The notes beneath the pieces are model-generated. The model worked only from the letters and a program-made list of their open reading frames with translations. It was not told the DNA's origin and made no database searches. Shown piece after piece: positions 7,217-12,146 of a DNA stretch of 12,146 nucleotides. The position numbers and the translations under genes are program-made. The first letter of the stretch is position 1, and the number at the start of each line of letters is the position of its first letter. The DNA comes from Gammaproteobacteria bacterium. GTDB lineage: Bacteria > Pseudomonadota > Gammaproteobacteria > Pseudomonadales > Halieaceae. The stretch is from NCBI GenBank assembly GCA_029859085.1, contig JAOUDU010000029.1, positions 1 through 12,146 of the forward strand, given 5' to 3'.

Positions 7217-7240
7217 CGGTCGCAGCCGCCGCTGCGACCG
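7217..7240 (+). promoter_or_regulatory. Perfect 10-bp stem-loop in the leader of the acyl-CoA dehydrogenase operon
   Basis: CGGTCGCAGC (7217-7226), loop CGCC, and GCTGCGACCG (7231-7240) form an uninterrupted 10-bp stem. Eight bases later comes the ribosome site AGGAG (7249-7253). A stem this stable so close to the ribosome site could tune translation or mRNA stability; as DNA it could also be a regulator site. Confidence 0.5.
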
Positions 7241-7248
7241 GGACCGAC

Positions 7249-7263
7249 AGGAGAGCCAATTTG
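7249..7263 (+). promoter_or_regulatory. Ribosome site supporting a TTG start codon
   Basis: AGGAG at 7249-7253 lies seven bases before TTG at 7261. No in-frame ATG is near; the only upstream one (7111) would read through the divergent promoter region. The TTG places the protein start exactly at the usual acyl-CoA dehydrogenase N-terminus. Confidence 0.82.
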
Positions 7264-8457
7264 CAGGACCTCGATGAATTCCGCCAGGAAGTGCGCCAGT
7301 GGCTGGAAGCCAATTGCCCCCCGTCCCAACGGCAGCCCATCACGCCGCCGGAGCAGTACTGGGGCGGGCGCCGCGGCAGCTTTCCCAGCGAGGACGCCCG
7401 GATCTGGTTCGAGCGCATGCGCGACCGGGGCTGGATAGCCCCCGATTGGCCCACCCGGTACGGTGGCGGCGGGCTCAGCGACCGCGAGAGCCGCGTGATA
7501 AAGCAGGAGATGCAACGGATCAGGGCGCGCACTCCCCTGTATGGCATCGGGCTCTGGATGCTGGGGCCGGCCCTGCTGGAATACGGCAACGAAGCCCAGA
7601 AGCAGCGGCATATCCGCGCGATTATCAACGGCGAGTCGCGCTGGGCCCAGGGTTATTCCGAGCCCGGTGCCGGCTCTGACCTGGCCAGCCTGCAATGCCG
7701 GGCACAGGACATGGGCGACCACTTCCTGGTCAACGGCAGCAAGATATGGACGACCGCGGCCGATAAGTGCGACTGGATTTTCTGCCTGGTGCGCACCAAT
7801 ACCGAGGTGAAAAAGCAGGAGGGCATCAGTTTCCTGCTCATCGACATGGATGACCCGGGCATCAGCACCACCCCGATCGCCCTGATCAGCGGCGAATCCG
7901 AGTTCTGCCAGACCTTCTTCGACAATGTGAAGGTCCCGAAGGAAAACCTGGTGGGCGAACTCAACAAGGGCTGGTCCGTGGCCAAGGCACTGCTGGTCCA
8001 TGAGCGCAAGCTGATGGCGGAGATGGGCAGTGACTCTCCCCGCAAGGTCGTGGCGCCCAATGAGGCGGCACGTAAATACCTGGAATTCGACAACGGCAGG
8101 ATTACGGACGCCCAGCTGCGCAGCGACCTGGTGGATTACAACATGCAGATGCACGCCATCGCCCTCACCCATTTTCGAACCTTCGAGGAGAAGGCGAGTG
8201 GCGTGCGCAGCGCGGCACCCCTGGCCATGAAGTACCTGGGCACCGAGGCGGAAAAAACCAAGAGCGAGCTGTTGCTGGCCATCATGGGCAGTCGCGGGCT
8301 CGGCTGGGAGGGTGAGGGCTTCACCACCGAGGAACTGGATACCCTGCGCCTGTGGGCGATGTCAAAGGCCATGACCATCGCCGGCGGCAGCTCGGAAATC
8401 CAGCTCAATGTGATCGCCAAGAGCGTGCTGGAATTACCCCAGCAGGCGGAGAAGTAA
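7261..8457 (+). CDS. Acyl-CoA dehydrogenase, subunit carrying the EPGAGSD flavin loop
   Basis: A 398-residue FAD-dependent acyl-CoA dehydrogenase, which would introduce an alpha,beta double bond in a CoA thioester; cytoplasmic. It starts at TTG. The N-terminal helical domain covers about 1-125. The flavin loop GYSEPGAGSD is at 131-140, followed by the beta domain (KIWTTAADKCDWIFCLVRT). The C-terminal helical domain ends with IAGGSSEIQ (GGSSEIQ at 375-381). Glu248 in LVHERKLMAE sits where the helix-G catalytic Glu lies in isovaleryl-CoA and steroid acyl-CoA dehydrogenases. The Arg-x-Gln-Phe flavin-contact motif is missing; that segment is replaced by a different sequence (RKVVAPNEAARKYLEF). 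The next gene has that motif but lacks the EPGAGSD loop, so the two probably form one alpha2beta2 enzyme like the mycobacterial cholesterol side-chain ChsE-type dehydrogenases. First gene of a four-gene unit. Confidence 0.92.
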   Translation: MQDLDEFRQEVRQWLEANCPPSQRQPITPPEQYWGGRRGSFPSEDARIWFERMRDRGWIAPDWPTRYGGGGLSDRESRVIKQEMQRIRARTPLYGIGLWMLGPALLEYGNEAQKQRHIRAIINGESRWAQGYSEPGAGSDLASLQCRAQDMGDHFLVNGSKIWTTAADKCDWIFCLVRTNTEVKKQEGISFLLIDMDDPGISTTPIALISGESEFCQTFFDNVKVPKENLVGELNKGWSVAKALLVHERKLMAEMGSDSPRKVVAPNEAARKYLEFDNGRITDAQLRSDLVDYNMQMHAIALTHFRTFEEKASGVRSAAPLAMKYLGTEAEKTKSELLLAIMGSRGLGWEGEGFTTEELDTLRLWAMSKAMTIAGGSSEIQLNVIAKSVLELPQQAEK

Positions 8458-8460
8458 GCC

Positions 8461-9600
8461 ATGCCACTGGTGTTGAATGAAGAGCAGCGCCTGCTGCGGG
8501 ACACGGCCAGGGAATTCCTCGCCGGCAATGCTCCGGTGGCGGCCATGCGCAAGCTGCGCGATGAACGCGACGCGCTGGGTTACGATGCGCTGCTGTGGCG
8601 CAAGATGGCGGAACTGGGCTGGGCCAGCATCATCCTGCCGGAAGCCTACGGCGGCCTCGACTTCGGCTTCCTGGGCCTGGGGGTGGTGATGGAAGAATGC
8701 GGCCGCACCCTGGCCGCCTCCCCACTGTTCGCTTCCGCCGCGGTGGGCGCCTCCGCGCTGCTGCTCGGTGGCAACAGCGAACAGAAGGCCGCGCTGCTGC
8801 CCCAGATAGCAGCCGGCGAACTGACCCTGGCCCTGGCGCTGGAGGAAACACACCACCACCGCCCCACGCACATCTCCACTACGGCGGTGCCGGAGGGTGA
8901 AGGTTTCGTCCTCAACGGCGGCAAGACTTTCGTACTGGACGGCCACAGCGCGGACAAGCTCATCGTGGTGGCCCGCAGCAGTGAAGACGACCGCAACGCG
9001 CAAGGGCTCACCCTGTTGCTGGTGGACCGCCAAACACCGGGGCTCAGTTGCCAGCGCACCGTCATGGCGGACAGCCGCAATGCCGCCAACCTGCGCTTTG
9101 ACAATGTCCGGGTCGGCGCCGACTGCCTGGTCGGCGAGGCGGGCCAGGGCTGGGCCATACTCGAGCCGGTACTGGATCGCGGCCGGGTCGCACTCGCCGC
9201 GGAGATGATGGGTTGCGCGCTGGAGGCTTTTGAGCGCACCGTGGCCTACCTGAAACAGCGCGAGCAGTTCGGTGTGCCCATCGGCAGTTTCCAGGCCCTG
9301 CAACACCGGGCCGCACAGATGCAGGCCGATATCGAACTGTGCCGGTCGGTGCTGCTGCAGGCCCTGAGCGCCGTGGATGAAACGCCGGAACAACTGCCGA
9401 TGCTGGCCAGCCTGGCAAAGGCGAAGCTGAATGAACTGGTCAAGCGTGTTACCAACGAGGCGGTGCAGATGCACGGCGGCATCGGGGTGACCGACGAGAT
9501 GGACATCGGCTTTTTCCTGAAACGCGCCCGGGTGACGATGCAGGTATTCGGGGACACTGGATTTCACAAGGACCGCTACGCTACCCTCTGTGGCTACTAG
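8461..9600 (+). CDS. Acyl-CoA dehydrogenase, partner subunit carrying the REQFG motif
   Basis: A 379-residue acyl-CoA dehydrogenase-fold protein, starting three bases after the previous stop. It keeps the N-terminal helical domain (NEEQRLLRDTAREFL, GWASIILPEAYGG), REQFG at 267-271 with QALQHRAAQMQADIE after it, and QMHGGIG ending at 342. The flavin loop that should read EPxAGSD is replaced by EETHHHRPTH. The helix-G position has Asp239 (LDRGRVALAAE) where a catalytic Glu would be, and the C-terminus stops soon after the MHGGIG region without the usual GGTSEIQ tail. It therefore looks unable to form a complete active site alone and complements its upstream neighbour. In known heterotetramers each alpha-beta pair shares one FAD; the same is inferred here. 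Translation is probably coupled to that of the first subunit. Confidence 0.92.
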   Translation: MPLVLNEEQRLLRDTAREFLAGNAPVAAMRKLRDERDALGYDALLWRKMAELGWASIILPEAYGGLDFGFLGLGVVMEECGRTLAASPLFASAAVGASALLLGGNSEQKAALLPQIAAGELTLALALEETHHHRPTHISTTAVPEGEGFVLNGGKTFVLDGHSADKLIVVARSSEDDRNAQGLTLLLVDRQTPGLSCQRTVMADSRNAANLRFDNVRVGADCLVGEAGQGWAILEPVLDRGRVALAAEMMGCALEAFERTVAYLKQREQFGVPIGSFQALQHRAAQMQADIELCRSVLLQALSAVDETPEQLPMLASLAKAKLNELVKRVTNEAVQMHGGIGVTDEMDIGFFLKRARVTMQVFGDTGFHKDRYATLCGY

Positions 9601-9629
9601 CGGCACTGACTCGGAAAAACGGGGAATAT

Positions 9630-9986
9630 ATGGAAACGACTGACAAGGTCAGGGTAGTTGAGAAATACGTGGAAGCCTTTGCAAACAGTGACATGGCTAT
9701 CATCCGCCAGATGTTTGCCGGCAACGCCACGGTGGAAGACCCGGTGGGCACGCCGGCGCACGAAGGGCTGGAAGCGGTGTGCGCTTTCTACGAGGGGGCA
9801 ATGAAAATGAATGCAACGCTTGCCCTGACCGGCACACCGCGCTGCGCCGGCAACGCCATCGCGTTTCCATTCCAGGTGAAAATGCAGAACATGGTCATCG
9901 ACGTCATCGACGTGTTCGAGTTCAACGACGAGGGCAAAGTCGCCAGCATGAAAGCCTACTGGGGGCCTGAAAACATACAATCCTGA
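9630..9986 (+). CDS. ksi: Delta5-3-ketosteroid isomerase (steroid delta-isomerase)
   Basis: A 118-residue SnoaL/NTF2-fold protein very like Pseudomonas putida ketosteroid isomerase, which moves the double bond of 3-oxo-delta5 steroids into conjugation (delta4). All three catalytic residues are present: Tyr13 (EKYVEAF; Tyr16 of the putida enzyme), Asp37 in ATVEDPVG (Asp40) and Asp94 in DVIDVFEF (Asp103). LTGTPRCAGN, PFQVKM and MKAYWGPEN also follow the family. It is slightly shorter than the 125-131 residues usual for characterised enzymes. GGGGA precedes the ATG at normal spacing, and the gene follows the dehydrogenase pair after a 29-base gap. Conservation of the full triad makes real isomerase activity likely. 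The natural substrate could be a steroid or another ring ketone. This gene is the main reason to read the locus as steroid catabolism. Confidence 0.88.
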   Translation: METTDKVRVVEKYVEAFANSDMAIIRQMFAGNATVEDPVGTPAHEGLEAVCAFYEGAMKMNATLALTGTPRCAGNAIAFPFQVKMQNMVIDVIDVFEFNDEGKVASMKAYWGPENIQS

Positions 9987-10008
9987 AGTCCTGTGCCGGA
10001 GACCCGAC

Positions 10009-10422
10009 ATGGAAATCAACGGTATCGCCCACACTTTCCTGACCGCCGGCAATTTCCCGGTGGCCAGGGCATTCTACAGCCAGCTCCTGCCCTTCCTAGG
10101 CCTGACACCGGTGCTCGACAGCGATGGTATTTACTACTGCGTCGGCGGCAGGACCGCAGTGGGCATCCGCGCCAGCGCGCAGCAGGAACCGGGAAACCGC
10201 TTCGACCAGAATCGCAGCGGCCTGCACCACCTGTGTTTCCGGGTGCGCCAGCGGGAGGATGTGGACGAACTGCACCGTTTCCTGCTGGAACTGGGAGCCC
10301 ACATCGTGCACCCGCCCCAGGAGGACGGCTGGGCACCGGGCTATTACTCGGTGCTGTTCGAGGACCCGGAGGGAATTCGGCTGGAAGCCAACTTCGTCCC
10401 CGGCAGGGGCCTGCTCAGCTGA
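10009..10422 (+). CDS. VOC-superfamily protein (glyoxalase / dioxygenase fold)
   Basis: A 137-residue protein of the vicinal-oxygen-chelate fold with two beta-alpha-beta-beta-beta units. Candidate metal ligands are His8 (IAHTFL), His73 or His74 (GLHHLCF) and Glu126 (RLEAN). The C-terminal signature GYYSVLFEDPEGIRLE is typical of glyoxalase/fosfomycin-resistance-like members. At this length it is a single-module VOC protein, not a full extradiol dioxygenase of the HsaC type (near 300 residues). The reaction could be lyase, epimerase, isomerase or dioxygenase chemistry and cannot be settled from sequence. GGAG lies seven bases before the ATG. It follows the ketosteroid isomerase by 22 bases and closes the operon, so a role in the same pathway is likely. 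Confidence 0.85.
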   Translation: MEINGIAHTFLTAGNFPVARAFYSQLLPFLGLTPVLDSDGIYYCVGGRTAVGIRASAQQEPGNRFDQNRSGLHHLCFRVRQREDVDELHRFLLELGAHIVHPPQEDGWAPGYYSVLFEDPEGIRLEANFVPGRGLLS

Positions 10423-10480
10423 TGGGCGAATCCCGGCCGCTCCCGGACAATGACAGGACCATGATCCAAAGCAATCGCGA

Positions 10481-10516
10481 CCCGGCGCCGGGGGCGCTAT
10501 AATCACGGCCCGGAGG
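10481..10516 (+). promoter_or_regulatory. Promoter and ribosome site of the permease unit, with palindrome
   Basis: A perfect TATAAT lies at 10498-10503, conspicuous in GC-rich DNA, 19 bases before the ATG. GGAGG at 10512-10516 is the ribosome site. No good -35 box is seen. A perfect 12-bp palindrome, CCCGGCGCCGGG (10481-10492), occupies the spacer directly upstream of the -10 and is a candidate repressor or activator site. Confidence 0.55.
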
Positions 10517-10522
10517 TAACCC

Positions 10523-10945
10523 ATGTTTGCATACACCACACCCCTTGTCGGCGGCCTGCTGATCGGTGCAAGCGCCGTTCTGCTGCTGGCTTTACTCGGC
10601 CGTATCGCCGGCATCGCCGGTATCGTCTGGGGCGCCGTGTCGGCCCAGCCGGATAACGCCTGGCGCTGGCTGTTCATTGTCGGCCTGATCACCGGCCCGG
10701 TGCTGTATCACCTGCTCGCAGGCGTTCCCAATCCGCAGGCCAGCCCCCTGCCCTGGTGGCAGGCGGTGGCGGGAGGCTTGCTGGTGGGTTTCGGCGTGAA
10801 ACTCGGCAGCGGCTGCACCAGCGGCCACGGGGTTTGCGGTATCGGCCGCCTGTCGCCGCGCTCGCTGGCGGCCACCGTCACCTTCATGGCGACCGGCATA
10901 GTCACTGTCTACGTGATCCGGCACCTGCTGGGAGGCCTGCTATGA
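10523..10945 (+). CDS. YeeE/YedE-family permease half (sulfur-compound transport)
   Basis: A 140-residue inner-membrane protein with about four to five helices (roughly 8-26, 28-40, 49-66, 80-97 and 114-136). The family signature [12 protein letters not shown] carries Cys98 and Cys105. YeeE/YedE proteins include the thiosulfate transporter TsuA; short two-gene versions are known as PmpA/PmpB-like, and cysteines in these motifs are thought to handle the sulfur substrate. This is the first half of a split pair: its stop overlaps the start of the second half in an ATGA. It has its own promoter and a good GGAGG site, so it is probably independent of the catabolic operon. The substrate (thiosulfate, sulfide or other reduced sulfur) is not determined by sequence. 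Confidence 0.88.
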   Translation: MFAYTTPLVGGLLIGASAVLLLALLGRIAGIAGIVWGAVSAQPDNAWRWLFIVGLITGPVLYHLLAGVPNPQASPLPWWQAVAGGLLVGFGVKLGSGCTSGHGVCGIGRLSPRSLAATVTFMATGIVTVYVIRHLLGGLL

Positions 10946-11352
10946 AAGCGCTGATCGGACTCCTCTGCGGCCTTGTCTTCGGCGCAGGTCTCGCCATGTC
11001 CGGCATGACAGACACCGCCAAGGTGCTCGGTTTTCTCGACGTGACCGGGCAGTGGGTCCCGGACCTGGCGTTTGTCATGGGCGGCGCGGTGCTGGTTACC
11101 CTGGTCGCTTTCCGCTTCGTGCTCAAAATGAAGCGGCCGGCACTCAACCCGCGTTTCTACTTGCCCGGTACCACGGTCATCGACGGCCGGCTGCTGGGTG
11201 GCGCCGCGATATTCGGCGTTGGCTGGGGCGTATACGGCTACTGCCCCGGGCCCGCACTGGCGGCACTGACCTACCAGGACAGCAAGACCGCCATGTTCGT
11301 GGTTGCGATGCTCGTTGGCATGGCCGTGGCCAACAAGCTCGCGCCCGGCTGA
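10942..11352 (+). CDS. YeeE/YedE-family permease, second half (DUF6691-type)
   Basis: A 136-residue membrane protein with about four helices (1-20, 42-61, 84-101 and 116-133). The matching family motif VYGYCPGPALAAL has Cys101, and GLAMSGMTDTAKVLGFLD near the N-terminus is also characteristic. The ATG at 10942 overlaps the stop of the first half by four bases, the usual sign of translational coupling. The same frame is open further upstream, but that part lies inside the first gene and gives no membrane protein. The two halves together should equal one full-length YeeE-type channel. Confidence 0.87.
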   Translation: MKALIGLLCGLVFGAGLAMSGMTDTAKVLGFLDVTGQWVPDLAFVMGGAVLVTLVAFRFVLKMKRPALNPRFYLPGTTVIDGRLLGGAAIFGVGWGVYGYCPGPALAALTYQDSKTAMFVVAMLVGMAVANKLAPG

Positions 11353-11359
11353 GCCGACG

Positions 11360-11388
11360 GCACCCCGCGGCAGCTGCCGCGGGTGTGC
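11360..11388. terminator. Hairpin with 20-bp perfect palindrome after the permease unit
   Basis: CCCGCGGCAGCTGCCGCGGG (11364-11383) is a perfect palindrome. The arms extend through GCAC (11360-11363) and GTGC (11385-11388) if one T is bulged. It starts eight bases after the permease stop, the right place for transcription termination. No T-run follows, and the extra GC makes a purely structural role possible. Confidence 0.5.
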
Positions 11389-11445
11389 AGCCATTACTTG
11401 CCACCGGCAGCCCCCGCCAACCGGGTACTGCGGGGCGGCGCTCCC

Positions 11446-11462
11446 TGTTAGACTGCGGGCCA
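11446..11462 (+). promoter_or_regulatory. Candidate extended -10 promoter giving a leaderless cardiolipin synthase mRNA
   Basis: TGTTAGACT (11446-11454) matches an extended -10 (TG-n-TAxAxT). The ATG at 11462 lies seven bases after the box, where transcription would begin. No Shine-Dalgarno sequence is seen. TTGCCA at 11398-11403 is too far away to be its -35. Confidence 0.38.
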
Positions 11463-12146
11463 TGGACCCGCAACTATTCTCCACGCTCATAGCCGTCGCC
11501 CTGGTGCTGGTCTATGTCATGGCCATTGTCTCTGCCCTGGAAGCGATCCTGAACGCGCGCACCTCCCAGGGCGCCGTCGCCTGGACCATTTCGCTGCTCA
11601 CCCTGCCCTATATCACCGTGCCCCTGTACCTGGTGTTCGGGCGCAACAAGTTCGATGGCTACCTGGAACAACGGGATGAAATCGAGCAGGAATCCCTGCG
11701 GTTAATCAACCAGACCAGTGGCATTATCGAGCAGCATATCGTGCCCGTTACCAACGATACCCCGCTGTACGCCAGCCTGTTCAACCTGGCGCGCATGCCC
11801 GCCACCACCGGGAACCGGGTGGAACTGCTGGTCGACGGCAAGCAGACTTTCGACAGCATCCTGGCGGGTCTTGCCACTGCAGAAAATTATATCCTGTTCC
11901 AGTTCTACATTATCCGCGATGACGACCTCGGCCGGCGCCTGTGCCGTGTGCTGTCGAACAAGGCGCGCGCCGGGGTCAAGGTGTTCCTGTTGTACGACGA
12001 GATCGGCAGCCGCAAATTCACGGGCACCCGCCTGTACCGGCAGCTGCAGATGACCGGGGTCAAAGTGGCTCCCTTCAATACCACCCAGGGGCGACGCAAC
12101 CGCTTCCAGCTCAATTTTCGCAACCATCGCAAGAACGTGGTGGTGG
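11462..12146 (+). CDS. cls: Cardiolipin synthase, 5' part (cut by window edge)
   Basis: The frame runs from the ATG at 11462 off the right edge: 228 codons with no stop. Two N-terminal membrane helices (about 6-26 and 39-60, ending LYLVFGRNKF) form the PLD nuclease N-terminal domain typical of bacterial cardiolipin synthases. The first phospholipase-D domain follows: NRVELLVDGKQTFDSI, ENYILFQFYIIRDDDLGRRL, GVKVFLLYDEIGS. His222 and Lys224 in NFRNHRKNVVV open the first HxKxxxxD motif, which the window edge cuts. The enzyme joins phospholipids (typically two phosphatidylglycerols) to make cardiolipin in the inner membrane. Full-length members are near 480 residues, so about half is seen. Whether it is Cls A-like or another paralogue cannot be decided here. 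Confidence 0.9.
   Translation, partial: MDPQLFSTLIAVALVLVYVMAIVSALEAILNARTSQGAVAWTISLLTLPYITVPLYLVFGRNKFDGYLEQRDEIEQESLRLINQTSGIIEQHIVPVTNDTPLYASLFNLARMPATTGNRVELLVDGKQTFDSILAGLATAENYILFQFYIIRDDDLGRRLCRVLSNKARAGVKVFLLYDEIGSRKFTGTRLYRQLQMTGVKVAPFNTTQGRRNRFQLNFRNHRKNVVV

Noticed and set aside
7141..8172. 343-codon minus-strand frame opposite the first acyl-CoA dehydrogenase
   Set aside because: Antisense shadow of a certain gene; its translation resembles no family and it would cross the divergent promoter region.
8434..9606. 390-codon minus-strand frame fully opposite the second acyl-CoA dehydrogenase
   Set aside because: It mirrors a clear enzyme gene in GC-rich DNA with third-position bias, which keeps the antisense frame open. 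The product is His/Gln/Gly-rich with no recognisable domain.
9993..10502. 169-codon forward frame overlapping the VOC gene
   Set aside because: The VOC frame at 10009-10422 has a good ribosome site, metal-ligand pattern and DPEG signature; the other is an Arg/Pro-rich shadow.

Overview
This window looks like chromosome from a GC-rich Gammaproteobacterium, plausibly a marine Cellvibrionales/Halieaceae-type heterotroph. That placement is inference from gene content, codon use and promoter style, and no rRNA or other taxonomic marker is present. There are 16 protein-coding genes, two of them cut by the window edges. I see no RNA gene, CRISPR array or insertion sequence.

Left region (1-2310) is visibly poorer in GC and loosely packed. 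It holds the first 32 codons of a small membrane-anchored protein on the minus strand (1-96), a lone short-chain dehydrogenase/reductase (SDR1, 471-1232) and a second membrane-anchored protein of the same kind (1513-1989, minus). The three long gaps around them each contain one copy of a degenerate ~70-80 bp repeat in the same orientation, with strictly conserved internal spacing. This part resembles an acquired or rearranged segment.

Middle region (2311-7049) is GC-rich. A minus-strand pair encodes SDR2 (NAD-type) and a two-domain EthD-like protein. Divergent from it runs a plus-strand pair encoding a DUF1499 membrane protein and a secreted HtrA/Deg serine protease. Converging on that pair is a minus-strand pair encoding SDR3 and a small tail-anchored protein. 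A strong hairpin lies between the convergent units.

Right region (7050-12146): divergent from SDR3, a tight four-gene plus-strand unit encodes two complementary acyl-CoA dehydrogenase subunits, a ketosteroid isomerase with its full catalytic triad, and a VOC-fold protein. The first gene starts at a TTG codon behind a good ribosome site, with a perfect 10-bp stem-loop just upstream. Then come a two-gene YeeE/YedE-type sulfur-compound permease unit with its own promoter, and the 5' part of a cardiolipin synthase gene.

Biological reading: the steroid isomerase, the acyl-CoA dehydrogenase pair with split FAD motifs, the SDRs (candidate hydroxysteroid or hydroxyacyl-CoA dehydrogenases) and the EthD and VOC proteins together suggest an accessory locus for degrading a steroid or similar polycyclic or branched substrate. 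The isomerase would shift a 3-oxo-delta5 double bond into conjugation. The SDRs would oxidise or reduce hydroxyl/keto groups. The dehydrogenase pair would desaturate a CoA-activated side chain or ring remnant. The substrate cannot be named from sequence. The protease, DUF1499 protein, permease and cardiolipin synthase look like envelope or general-physiology neighbours.
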